This document shows positions 1-7,530 of a stretch of DNA of 64,000 bases, piece by piece. The first letter of the stretch is position 1. Each line of letters begins with the position of its first letter. Origin of the DNA: a virus; the IMG/VR virus record IMGVR_UViG_3300022562_001344, positions 1 through 64,000 of that record; one strand, written 5' to 3'. Under the pieces are notes generated by a model. It did not search any database and had not been told where the DNA came from. It worked only from the letters and a program-made list of their open reading frames with translations. A program made the position numbers and the translations under genes.

Positions 1-1098
1 GACCGCGTCGTCGTCGTAGGCGTCCACGGACTCCATAGCGGCCCGGTACTCGGCCTCGAGCGCCGCGTCCGTCCTAATGTCGTCCGGGACGACATACCCG
101 TAGTCGAGCCTCAGGGGCTCGACGTACTGCTCGCAGCGCCTGTGGCGCTGGAGGTCGCGGAACGCGCCGAAGTCCATCATGACCTCGAATGAGATCCTGA
201 CCGTCTTGAACGGTTCCGGGGCCTCCGCGTATTCGGGCCTCCCGTCCATGAACTTGCAGAATGCATCCCAGCTCATCCCATAGCGCTCGGCGAGGATGGC
301 CTCGAAAGAAGTGTGTTCGAGCTCCGGGCTCCGCATGAGATGCGGCCTGTCGATCCGGACGTACGGCGCCGGATTGGATGGGTCGAATTGCTCGTAGAGG
401 GGTCCGATGGACCGGAGCCTAAGCTGGAACCGGTCGGGCTCCGTATGCTTGAGGAGCGCGGGGCAGACCTGCTGGGCCGCCTCATGAAGTCCGCGGCCGA
501 GCTCCCGGAACTCTGGATTCTGATGTCCCTTCAGGGAGGTCATCATGTCCCGGACGTCGCGCATGTTCAGCACGGCCGCCACGTTCGTCCCGGTCCCGGC
601 CGGGAGCAAGTACCGGACGTTGTCGAACGCCCTCGCCTTCACGGTCCGCTTCTCCGGATCCTCGCCGGTGATCTCCGCGACGCGCCGCGTAACCTTCGGG
701 AGCAAGGACTCATATGCGGAGTAGAGCCTCGAGGCGAACTCTTTCATGGTCGGAGGGGCCCCAGGAGGCACCACGAAGGAGTCCCGGCTGAACTCCTGAT
801 ACCTCGTGCTCTTCTCCGAGTACCCCGCCCTCTGCCAGGACTCGATGACCTTCGAAGCGATGATGGAGATGCCCTCGAAGCAGATCGGGACGTTCGCGAG
901 CTCTGCCACCGAGTTGTGTCCATACTGCCCGACCCACTTCTCCTGGAACTTGTCAGCGTCCTCGGCCGTGAGCTCTGCCAAGATAGCCCTTGCGGGCTGG
1001 GGAGAGCGCGAGTACTTCGCGAGTACGGTGGCTTGGACCGCGGGAGGGAGGAGGTTGCCCTCCGGGTCGGTGAGGCAAAAGACATCAGCTTTTCCCAT
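1..1098 (-). CDS. thyX: FAD-dependent thymidylate synthase, long two-domain form (3' end cut by window)
   Basis: Makes dTMP from dUMP using methylene-tetrahydrofolate and FAD/NADPH. 366 codons are visible on the minus strand. The first half has the ThyX region GHNSVAEL followed about 28 residues later by RAGYSEKSTRYQEFS, the form of the ThyX signature seen in long family members. A second ThyX-like region near the window edge has RHRRCEQYVEPLRLDYGY, so the protein carries two ThyX-like halves, about twice the usual 220-residue length. Such double proteins are known; typically only one half keeps the full active site. The ATG start overlaps the ATG of the divergent neighbour by two bases. A GTACGCT box lies about 30 bases upstream and a GAAAGG ribosome site precedes the start. 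The true C-terminus lies outside the window. Confidence 0.85.
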   Translation of the reverse strand, partial: MGKADVFCLTDPEGNLLPPAVQATVLAKYSRSPQPARAILAELTAEDADKFQEKWVGQYGHNSVAELANVPICFEGISIIASKVIESWQRAGYSEKSTRYQEFSRDSFVVPPGAPPTMKEFASRLYSAYESLLPKVTRRVAEITGEDPEKRTVKARAFDNVRYLLPAGTGTNVAAVLNMRDVRDMMTSLKGHQNPEFRELGRGLHEAAQQVCPALLKHTEPDRFQLRLRSIGPLYEQFDPSNPAPYVRIDRPHLMRSPELEHTSFEAILAERYGMSWDAFCKFMDGRPEYAEAPEPFKTVRISFEVMMDFGAFRDLQRHRRCEQYVEPLRLDYGYVVPDDIRTDAALEAEYRAAMESVDAYDDDAV

Positions 1099-1696
1099 GA
1101 ACGAGACCAAACCTTTCAGTCTGAGTGAGGAACTCAGGGCGAGCGTACAACAGCGGGTGTCGAAGATTAGGACCCCCTGGTTTGAGGAGCTCCACCGGTT
1201 CGACAGGGTCCCCTCCGGCTTCTTGCCGTGGGAATGCGGCCTGTCTCCGTCCGCTCTCTACAACTGCTCCCTGAAGTGCCGGAAGCAGATGGGTATGAAG
1301 ACCCCGGAGGTCAAGTGGATGAGCATCCGGAGGTGGGTTACGACGACTCCGCTCGGGATCGATCTCCCGCCCGGCGTCTACTTCTCCATCAAGAGGCACG
1401 AGGAGTACTCCGCCCTCCCGATGCCGCGGTTCCTGAAGACCGAGTACGTTCTGCTCATGTTCCCGTACGGGAACGTGTGGAGTCAGGTCGAGCCCGGGGT
1501 CCCGATCAGCGAGGAGTGGATGTGGTCCGAGGCCGGTGGGAAGATGATGTTGGAGCGCCTGATGCGTAGGGACGCGGCTTTCCCGGTGACCGGCTACTTC
1601 AAGGGCGTCCGGGACCTCTTCCTCGCTGAGGACGCGAAGAGGAAGGCCGGCAGGCCTCACATGATCGGGATACATCTGAAGCGCAAACGGGCCTGA
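1097..1696 (+). CDS. hypothetical protein, 199 aa
   Basis: I do not recognise this protein. It starts with ATG at 1097, inside the overlapping CATG shared with the divergent thyX start; an upstream in-frame extension to 806 would lie over thyX and is rejected. It is a compact mixed protein with several aromatic residues and a central short cysteine pair (CSLKC, about residue 60). It ends two bases before the convergent 81-aa gene. No ribosome-binding site is obvious. Codon use matches the neighbourhood, and the position beside thyX suggests an early accessory gene. Confidence 0.7.
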   Translation: MNETKPFSLSEELRASVQQRVSKIRTPWFEELHRFDRVPSGFLPWECGLSPSALYNCSLKCRKQMGMKTPEVKWMSIRRWVTTTPLGIDLPPGVYFSIKRHEEYSALPMPRFLKTEYVLLMFPYGNVWSQVEPGVPISEEWMWSEAGGKMMLERLMRRDAAFPVTGYFKGVRDLFLAEDAKRKAGRPHMIGIHLKRKRA

Positions 1697-1697
1697 G

Positions 1698-1943
1698 TCA
1701 GCGCGACACGACCACCCACGGGATGGTCCGCGCGGTCCTGGCCGACTCCTCTATTCTCAGGTCGACGTCCTGCTCGTGGCTCCGCGCGAACTTCAGTTCG
1801 ACCAGAGGCGTCTGTCCCGACCTGGACTCCGCCCGGGCGTGCTCGAACATCTCGATCTCCTTGGCCCCGGCATACACGGTGCACCCGCCGGGGCCAAGAA
1901 CGATGGTCACAGTCCCTTCCTCGAAGACGCGGGGCGCGTCCAT
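1698..1943 (-). CDS. hypothetical protein, 81 aa
   Basis: Small acidic protein of unknown function, predicted to be mostly beta-strands. ATG at 1943 overlaps the purZ stop in a TGATG arrangement, so it is probably translated by coupling with purZ; a GTG one codon earlier is also possible. It is the last gene of the four-gene minus-strand operon that starts at 4147. Being tied to purZ makes a role in nucleotide modification possible, but nothing in the sequence shows it. Confidence 0.65.
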   Translation of the reverse strand: MDAPRVFEEGTVTIVLGPGGCTVYAGAKEIEMFEHARAESRSGQTPLVELKFARSHEQDVDLRIEESARTARTIPWVVVSR

Positions 1944-3106
1944 CACAGGAGGCTGACCACGTCGTCGTGGTCGGGGCCCGTCCCGATGAGGACGACGGGG
2001 ACGCCAGCCTCCGCCTCGATCCGGTCGATCATGGCCCTGGTCTTGCTCGAGAGCTTGTAGAAGGCCTCGCGGCCCCCCTTGAGGCCGTGGTCGGCCCAGT
2101 CGAGGTACTGGACGAAGTTCAGGGCGAGCTTGGTGGCCCCGTTGACCTTCACGGCGTCCTTGAGGCCTTCGTAGCTGAACGTGCAGACACGGCGAATGCG
2201 CTTGGTCACGGTCGTGCGCTCCCGTTCCGCGAGTGCCCTGGCCTCAGCCTCAGGCATCCCGGACTCCGCGGCGACCTGCTCCCAGGTCAGCTCCCTGCAG
2301 TCGGGGTAGAAGCCGCCGGAGTACCCGACTTGTTTCCCGTCCTCCACGACGTTTCCGACGCGGATGGGAAACGTCCTGAGGTTGAGGTACACGTCCCCGA
2401 CGAGGCCTGGTGGGACGGCCATGTGGTCCATCGCCGCCTGCGCCGTGCAGTTCCTGCTCGTGCAGAACGGGTAGTGGGATCCGTGGTCGATGGAAAGGGC
2501 GAAGCCCTGGGATCCCTCGTGCAGCCACGTGTCCCCGTTCCCCATGGCGGACCAAGTCATGTCCCGGAACGCGGCGGGGTCGACGATCGTGACGCGGTCG
2601 TCCGCGTCGAGGCCCTCGAACGCTTTGCGCATGCTCTCCTCGTCGTTCCACGCGAGGACGCAGTCCGCCTTCCTGAGGACCTTGTCCGCGATAGCGGTCC
2701 CGGACCCCTGCATGGTGGACGCGACGTGCTTCGTGGACTCGTTGCCCTCGCGCTCCCTGCGCGCGTGGTCGTCCGTGACGATGGAGGCCCGGCCATGGAC
2801 GTAGATCCTGGGTCTCCCGGCTTGGCCCCACTCGAGCGCGACGCGCTCCCACGAGAATCCGGACCCGGGGGACAGCCAGCAGGTCATGCCCATCCCGCGG
2901 ACCTTCTTGAGGATCGCGGCGGTCGGGATCGCCTTTGCCACGAAGGTGGTCCCGTCGGAGAAGCGGGACGTGTGCCCGGCGTTCGGGAAGTTCGAGGAGG
3001 AGACCCGGGTCACGCTGAACTTGTCTGCGAGCCAGGTCGCCATCTTTCCCTTTCCTGAGCTCCCCCAAAACCCGTCCAGCAAGATGTTGAATTTGCCTCT
3101 TTGCAT
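1943..3106 (-). CDS. purZ: PurZ-type N6-succino-2-amino-2'-deoxyadenylate synthase (adenylosuccinate synthetase family)
   Basis: Member of the PurA fold. PurZ enzymes condense dGMP with aspartate, the first committed step to 2-aminoadenine (Z), which replaces adenine in Z-phage DNA. The P-loop reads WGSSGKGK (residues 14-21), where PurA has WGDEGKGK: the catalytic aspartate of PurA is a serine here, the known PurZ hallmark. The catalytic histidine is kept in PNAGHT (41-46). Further stretches recalled from Vibrio phage PurZ are present: EGSQGF, HYPFCTSR, FPIRVG, SGGFYPD, ELTWEQV and TVTKRIRR. The 387-residue length is between phage PurZ (about 340) and PurA (about 430). I chose the ATG at 3106 because an AAAGG site lies just upstream and the family alignment begins there; the longer reading frame to 3229 would overlap the preceding gene. 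Confidence 0.88.
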   Translation of the reverse strand: MQRGKFNILLDGFWGSSGKGKMATWLADKFSVTRVSSSNFPNAGHTSRFSDGTTFVAKAIPTAAILKKVRGMGMTCWLSPGSGFSWERVALEWGQAGRPRIYVHGRASIVTDDHARREREGNESTKHVASTMQGSGTAIADKVLRKADCVLAWNDEESMRKAFEGLDADDRVTIVDPAAFRDMTWSAMGNGDTWLHEGSQGFALSIDHGSHYPFCTSRNCTAQAAMDHMAVPPGLVGDVYLNLRTFPIRVGNVVEDGKQVGYSGGFYPDCRELTWEQVAAESGMPEAEARALAERERTTVTKRIRRVCTFSYEGLKDAVKVNGATKLALNFVQYLDWADHGLKGGREAFYKLSSKTRAMIDRIEAEAGVPVVLIGTGPDHDDVVSLL

Positions 3107-3116
3107 TGTCTGCCTT

Positions 3117-3416
3117 TCAGTTCGGCCTGAACGTCCTCGCCCAGTTCGCGACATTCCTCGCCTGGAAGTCGTGGGTCGGGAGCCAGCGGATCTTACGCGC
3201 GGCCGGCAGCCGGTCCGGGGCGAGTTCATGGATGGTTTGGAGGAACGCGAAGAAGAACGACCCGACCAGCGTCTCCGGCGGGACGCCCCTCACGTCTACC
3301 TCGAGCCCGTCCAGGTCGTCTCCCTGACGAAGGAGCTCCCGGGCGAGCCGGCAGCCCTCGTCCGGCGGGAAGTCGGATCCGATCCGGAGGCAGTACCGGC
3401 GCGACACGCCGGACAT
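3117..3416 (-). CDS. hypothetical protein, 99 aa
   Basis: Small protein that sits directly upstream of purZ in the same operon, with 10 bases between them. The pattern of a short strand followed by DVRGVPPETLVGSFFFAFLQ is faintly like STAS-like (DUF4325) proteins, but this is a weak impression only. A TAGGCT box stands 8 bases before the ATG at 3416, so it may also have its own promoter. No catalytic motif is visible. Confidence 0.65.
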   Translation of the reverse strand: MSGVSRRYCLRIGSDFPPDEGCRLARELLRQGDDLDGLEVDVRGVPPETLVGSFFFAFLQTIHELAPDRLPAARKIRWLPTHDFQARNVANWARTFRPN

Positions 3417-3427
3417 TACGCGAAAGC

Positions 3428-4147
3428 CTAGTCATTCGGCCGGAACGTCTCCGTCTCCACGGAGGACACCCTGGCTCTATCCCTCTCGCGCAGGATCTTC
3501 CTGAGGTCCCGGGCCTCCGCGTACTTGGCAATGGAGTACTCTGGCTTTTCCGGATCGCCGAGCGCGACGAGCCGCGCGCCCATGACCTCTTTCGGCGTGT
3601 ACTGCCTGCCCACGAGCTGGAGCTGCTTCCGGCGCTTCACGCGGTTTGCCCACCGCATCTCCAACATCCTTCGTACGGCCTTCTCGCTCACGAATTGGAT
3701 CCTAAGAGTCAGGTCGACCGGGATCTTTCTGTTGAGCCGTAGTGACATTCGGCAAGCGTAGTCGCAGCCGAGTGCGAACGCCTCCTGGAACGAGCTCGCC
3801 CGGAGGAGGACGTGGGACAGCCGGAATTTCGGAGGGAACATCGCCCTCCATATCTTCGTCCTGGGCCTGTCCTTGGCCGTCGGCCCGAGGAGTCGGCCTA
3901 GGGTCTCCTCCCGGTAGCCAGGAAATGCGAGGCACATGGCGGCATCGTAGAGCTGGTCGAACCTCGTCTTCCCCGCCCGGCCCGCCGGCGCGGGGACCCA
4001 CTCGAGGAGGTCGAGCGGGATGGCGTTGTTCTCGATGAGCTCCCGGAGCATCACACGGACGTACTCCCGTTCCTTCGGGCTCGACACTCTCCTCACGAAC
4101 GCCTCGAGCCTTCTCTGGTTCGGCCCGCTGTCCGGCTTCTTCACCAT
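3428..4147 (-). CDS. hypothetical protein, 239 aa, first gene of the purZ operon
   Basis: Basic helical protein that I do not recognise. The C-terminal third is rich in arginine and lysine and could bind nucleic acid. It is the first gene of the minus-strand group ending in purZ and the 81-aa gene, and it faces the hairpin-rich gap 4148-4506. ATACGGT lies 11 bases before the ATG and is the likely promoter for the group. Known Z-DNA phages usually carry DatZ (HD-domain) or MazZ next to purZ. This protein shows neither an HD motif nor a MazG-type ExxE pattern, so it is not an obvious equivalent. Confidence 0.7.
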   Translation of the reverse strand: MVKKPDSGPNQRRLEAFVRRVSSPKEREYVRVMLRELIENNAIPLDLLEWVPAPAGRAGKTRFDQLYDAAMCLAFPGYREETLGRLLGPTAKDRPRTKIWRAMFPPKFRLSHVLLRASSFQEAFALGCDYACRMSLRLNRKIPVDLTLRIQFVSEKAVRRMLEMRWANRVKRRKQLQLVGRQYTPKEVMGARLVALGDPEKPEYSIAKYAEARDLRKILRERDRARVSSVETETFRPND

Positions 4148-4266
4148 GTCCCGGGCCCACCGTATCGGTCTTCCGTGACGAACGGATGTCGTCGACTGTA
4201 GGGTGGCCTCCGCATGGGATGGACCGAGGTATCCTTCCGGGCGTCCGAAGCCCGACGAGGCACCTG

Positions 4267-4284
4267 CGAGGGGGCGCCCCCTCG
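4267..4284. repeat. 18-bp perfect palindrome
   Basis: CGAGGGGGC followed immediately by its reverse complement GCCCCCTCG. As DNA it could bind a dimeric regulator; as RNA the loop would be tight. A second stem (TGGGGC-tccg-GCCCCA, 4290-4305) follows six bases later. Confidence 0.7.
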
Positions 4285-4443
4285 GACCGTGGGGCTCCGG
4301 CCCCAGGACGGAGGCGTCACCCCGTTCCCGCAGTGGACGGAGGCTTTGATCCAGAAGACCTGAGACCGGGGATGGGCTCGGGTCCCAGTCCGAAGGGTCC
4401 CAGTCCGTTGGTCGTAGCCGGCTTTGCCGTTGCCCCTTCCTCC

Positions 4444-4474
4444 AGGAGATCCTTCTCCTAAACCGGTCTTTTTT
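4444..4474 (+). terminator. candidate intrinsic terminator
   Basis: AGGAGA-TCCT-TCTCCT hairpin (4444-4459), then nine bases and a run of six T (4469-4474). The gap between stem and T-run is longer than in a classic terminator, so this is a moderate call. Confidence 0.35.
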
Positions 4475-4506
4475 CCATCCATCCTCATGCTTTTTCAGAG
4501 GCGAAC

Positions 4507-4869
4507 GTGCAGAACCAGGCAGCAGAGCGAGCGAAGCGAGCGGAGCAGGTAGATGCGGAGCAGCGTCGTAAGGCAGCGCCAGAGGTGCCGGATTCGGGCC
4601 AGATGGGCTCAGGAAACGTCCGGACTGTTTTCGTGTTCCTGGACTTGCCGGTCCATTGCGAGTTCAGGGCGATCACCATGCCCCTCATGCCGGAGGGGAC
4701 GGTGATCGAGTTTGACGACATGAAGGTTCGGGGGCCAGAAGGGCGCCCTGGACGCGAATGGACGGTCTCCGGGCCGTATCGGGTCGCTCGCAGGAAGTGC
4801 GTGTACTCCTCCGGGCGCCCATCCTTGTCCGGACTCACTCAGTACCTCGAAATGAGGCAGGTGACCTAG
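4507..4869 (+). CDS. hypothetical protein, 120 aa (or 88 aa from an internal ATG)
   Basis: The clear protein-like part begins at the ATG at 4603 (MGSGNVRTVFVF) and contains an alternating strand pattern ending in EMRQVT. The segment before it (4507-4602, starting GTG) is low-complexity, charged and overlaps a GCGAGCGAAGCGAGC stretch, so the true start may be 4603; neither start has a strong ribosome site. Function unknown. It lies just upstream of the lysis-type gene at 4994. Confidence 0.55.
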   Translation: MQNQAAERAKRAEQVDAEQRRKAAPEVPDSGQMGSGNVRTVFVFLDLPVHCEFRAITMPLMPEGTVIEFDDMKVRGPEGRPGREWTVSGPYRVARRKCVYSSGRPSLSGLTQYLEMRQVT

Positions 4870-4969
4870 CAACCTCCCTAAACTTTTAAATCAGGCTGCC
4901 GGTCACGGGCTTAAAACCTGCCTGCGTCCCCGCCGCCTGGGATCTGTGCCCCTACGCTCGATCCCGGGC

Positions 4970-4983
4970 CGTTCGGACGAACG
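4970..4983 (+). promoter_or_regulatory. hairpin in the leader of the lysozyme-like gene
   Basis: CGTTCG-GA-CGAACG inverted repeat, directly followed by the GGAGAAGA ribosome-binding site of the gene at 4994. A TACGCT box (4953-4958) would start transcription near 4965, so this hairpin would sit at the 5' end of the mRNA. Confidence 0.4.
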
Positions 4984-4993
4984 GAGAAGAGAA

Positions 4994-5875
4994 ATGAGTC
5001 GTCACATTTCAAGGTTCATCATGCTCACAGCGTCCCTCCTGGCGCTGCAGCTCCTGCTCCTGTCGGCGCCCCTTCGTGCCGAGGAGTCCCTCCAGCGGCA
5101 CCCCGTCCCGTCGGTCGCGGTCACCTCCCTACACCAGTGGCTCACCGACCGGATGCTCTCCTGGATGCCTCCGGGCCGCTCCTACGTCCCGGCGGCGAAG
5201 GAGACTCCGGATGAGGGGAAGGCGAGGTATGAGGAGATCGCGGACTCGATGATCTCGGTCGTCTATGACCCGGCGGAGAAGCCGATCTTTACCGGGAAGT
5301 ATGGGCGGGCGAAGACCCTCGCCCTCGTGGCTTCCGTCTCCTGGTTCGAGAGTGGGTACCGCAAGGACGTGGACTTCGGGCGGGGCGCCCTCGGACGCGG
5401 GGACCACGGGCAGTCCTGGTGCATGATGCAGATCATGCTCGGAAAGACGAGCCCGAAGACCGGCGGGACGAAGAGCCGCGTTTTCCTGACCGCGGACTCT
5501 TTCAAGATCGTTCATCCCGGGGATCCTCGTTGGGCCTCGGCCTACGGTGGGGAGGACCTTGTCCAGGACCGCCAGAAGTGCTTCCGGACCGGCCTCCACC
5601 TCCTCAGGAACTCCTTCAGGGCTTGCCGGAACCTACCGGTCGAAGATCGCCTCGGGGTCTATGGTTCCGGCAGGTGCCAGGCCGGCTGGAAGGACGGCCG
5701 CTACCGGGTCAAGAAAGCCCAGCGCTGGCTCGCCTCTGGGAAGCCTCCGCTGACCGACGCGGACGCCTTGAAGCTTCTTCGTCCCGCCTCCCCGGAGCCC
5801 GGGGTCGCACCCGGACGGGAGGCTCTCCTGCCCCCCGTCATGAGCCCGCGCCTCGCTATGTCGCTTCGCTACTGA
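4994..5875 (+). CDS. secreted lysozyme-like / lytic transglycosylase-like protein
   Basis: 293 residues. Residues 1-29 form a typical signal peptide: basic start, long leucine-rich core, then small residues ending LRA before EES. The central region has SWFESGYRKDVDFG followed by GDHGQSWCMMQI, resembling the E-S-G and G-x-x-Q-I pattern of SLT-type lytic transglycosylases; the glutamate in WFESGY is the candidate catalytic acid. It would cut peptidoglycan outside the membrane, as an endolysin exported by Sec or as a virion-associated wall enzyme. The ATG at 4994 is preceded by GGAGAAGA and gives the signal peptide; the upstream extension does not. No holin-like gene is next to it in the window. 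Confidence 0.6.
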   Translation: MSRHISRFIMLTASLLALQLLLLSAPLRAEESLQRHPVPSVAVTSLHQWLTDRMLSWMPPGRSYVPAAKETPDEGKARYEEIADSMISVVYDPAEKPIFTGKYGRAKTLALVASVSWFESGYRKDVDFGRGALGRGDHGQSWCMMQIMLGKTSPKTGGTKSRVFLTADSFKIVHPGDPRWASAYGGEDLVQDRQKCFRTGLHLLRNSFRACRNLPVEDRLGVYGSGRCQAGWKDGRYRVKKAQRWLASGKPPLTDADALKLLRPASPEPGVAPGREALLPPVMSPRLAMSLRY

Positions 5876-5904
5876 GAGGACTTCACGGAGGGGGTCTGGC
5901 GTGG

Positions 5905-5910
5905 TAGAGT
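5905..5910 (+). promoter_or_regulatory. GTAGAGT promoter box for the sigma-like gene
   Basis: TAGAGT preceded by G, the same GTANNNT form found at many leaderless starts in this window. Here the start codon is about 85 bases away, leaving a leader that contains the 5923-5948 hairpin. Confidence 0.45.
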
Positions 5911-5922
5911 GTGATGTTGGAC

Positions 5923-5948
5923 GTCGCGGCGGAAGTCTTCGCCGCGAC
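5923..5948 (+). promoter_or_regulatory. 9-bp perfect hairpin in the leader of the sigma-like gene
   Basis: GTCGCGGCG, an 8-base loop, then CGCCGCGAC. It lies between the lysozyme-like gene and the sigma-like gene. It could terminate the upstream transcript or act as an attenuator in the leader that starts near 5917; there is no T-run after it. Confidence 0.5.
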
Positions 5949-5995
5949 ACTTTAACTCCGTTAAGTCGGCGAGGCGTTCGCCGCGTGGAGGCGCA

Positions 5996-7495
5996 ATGAA
6001 GTACGTACCCGTCCCTATCCCGAGCAGCGTGTCCTTTCTTCCGCAGTGGAACCCATGGATCCACTCGAAGGTCTCCAAACACTTCAAGCGCGACAAGGAG
6101 AGGATCGCGGACACGGTTCAGAACGTGCGCCTTCGCCTCCTGCAGAAGGACTTCATTGGGCGCTGGTTCTTCAAGCACCTCAAGGACGAGGTCGTGGACC
6201 TCGCCGAGGCCCGGCGCATCTTGGGCGGCGCCCAGGTCACTTTCATCGGTCAGATCCCGTCTCTGGACGTCCCGAACGAGGACTGTCAGGAGCCGAAGTG
6301 CGTCGCCAGGCGCCGGCGCGGCCTTGGTTGCTCCAGGGCCTGCCCGAAGTCCCTCTGGCGCGTCTCGGACCTTCTCGCGTACGCCAAGTTCGACTACGAG
6401 CGCTATTATTACTCGCCCCAGGGACACACCATCGACAGCGAGCGCGTATTGCGCCTCATCGGGTATCCGCCCGGCTCGTTCGTCCCGGCCCATGAGTGTT
6501 CCGGGGACGGCTGCCAGGGGTGCAAGGCAACGGCTCACGTCCCCGGTGCCTACGCCATCCTCGAGTCCATGTACCGACAGAACCGGCTCAAGCCGGCGGA
6601 GCTGACCGAGCACGAGTGCAGCCATACCTCGTCCTGCGTCGGCTGCGAGCACGGCCGGGCTTTGTTGAAGTCCCGGGGGCTCTCCCTCGCCGATCGTTGG
6701 GACGACGCCCCGCAGGCGGCGTCGAAGCTTCGCTGGAATGACGCCCAGCTGATTCCCTTCCTTCGCCGGTGGCGCGGGACGAACGCCGTCTACGAGCCGC
6801 CCCAATACATCATGCGCCGGCCCGACGAGGACGGAGCGGTCCTTGGGATCGATGCCGGGCTGCTGAAGTACGTCGAGATCATCATCAACAACGAGGTCGT
6901 CAACGACTTCAAGCGGATGTCCCGGTCCGACGACGTGACGCGCGGCGTCTTCAACAAGGGGCTCTCCCCCGAGTTCTCAAACTCTGACCTCGTCGCCTTC
7001 GAGAATGAAGAGGGAGAGGAGCGCCCCCGTCAGGTGTTTAGAGATCTCTCCTCCCTCGACGGCTTTAGCGAGCTTGAGAACAAGCACGATGTCCGGTCCC
7101 TGATCGAGGAGGCCGGCCTTACGGAGGAGGAACGGGACGCCATCATGTCCGTGGAGCTCATGGAGATGACCGTCCGCCAATACGCCGAGAAGGCCGGCGT
7201 CCCGGTCCCGCGCGTCCACCGGGTGCGGGCCTCCGCCATGAGGAAGCTCCGCGGCGACTCCGACGCTGTTGCCGACGAGGTCGCCGAGGCTGTCTGCGAC
7301 CGGCACGGGTGCTCCGTCGAGGATCTTTCCTCGAGCCAGGTCGTCGGTCCGTGCGTCATCGCCAGGGCCGAGGTCTTCTCCGCGCTCTTCGACCGCGGGA
7401 TGAGCGTCCAGGCCATCGCGGTTCACTTCGGGTGTAGCGAGGACCGCGTCGCGGCTGCCATCAACCGCATGTGCCTCCGCGAGATGCGGGTCTAG
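5996..7495 (+). CDS. sigma-factor-like protein with DnaA-like C-terminal HTH
   Basis: 499 residues. Near the N-terminus RIADTVQNVRLRLLQ resembles sigma-70 region 2. The middle has two cysteine clusters (around residues 95-115, then CSGDGCQGC and CVGCEHG) that may bind zinc. Around residues 375-420, LTEEERDAIMSVELME followed by VRQYAEKAGVPVPRVHRVR is a sigma region-4 helix-turn-helix. The last 65 residues (GCSVEDLSS then IARAEVFSALFDRGMS) look like DnaA domain IV. It probably directs RNA polymerase to phage promoters. The ATG at 5996 has GGAGG nearby. The joining of sigma-like and DnaA-like HTH parts is unusual. Confidence 0.6.
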   Translation: MKYVPVPIPSSVSFLPQWNPWIHSKVSKHFKRDKERIADTVQNVRLRLLQKDFIGRWFFKHLKDEVVDLAEARRILGGAQVTFIGQIPSLDVPNEDCQEPKCVARRRRGLGCSRACPKSLWRVSDLLAYAKFDYERYYYSPQGHTIDSERVLRLIGYPPGSFVPAHECSGDGCQGCKATAHVPGAYAILESMYRQNRLKPAELTEHECSHTSSCVGCEHGRALLKSRGLSLADRWDDAPQAASKLRWNDAQLIPFLRRWRGTNAVYEPPQYIMRRPDEDGAVLGIDAGLLKYVEIIINNEVVNDFKRMSRSDDVTRGVFNKGLSPEFSNSDLVAFENEEGEERPRQVFRDLSSLDGFSELENKHDVRSLIEEAGLTEEERDAIMSVELMEMTVRQYAEKAGVPVPRVHRVRASAMRKLRGDSDAVADEVAEAVCDRHGCSVEDLSSSQVVGPCVIARAEVFSALFDRGMSVQAIAVHFGCSEDRVAAAINRMCLREMRV

Positions 7496-7530
7496 GCCGT
7501 CCGTAGCCCTTTTTTCGTTCGCGGCTCACG

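Larger units (their letters stand above)
4148..4506. other. non-coding divergent gap with three strong hairpins
   Basis: No convincing gene is seen in these 359 bases on either strand. Going left to right it holds an 18-base perfect palindrome (4267-4284), a hairpin with a TCCG loop (4290-4305) and a 6-bp hairpin (4444-4459) followed ten bases later by six T. The gap separates the minus-strand purZ group from plus-strand genes, so promoters for both sides are expected. The density of inverted repeats suggests either a structured RNA or a stack of terminators. Confidence 0.55.

Noticed and set aside
4141-4488. Minus-strand frame of 115 codons in the hairpin-rich gap
   Set aside because: Composition is low-complexity, it covers all hairpins and ends inside the next gene; no start signal. 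Treated as non-coding.
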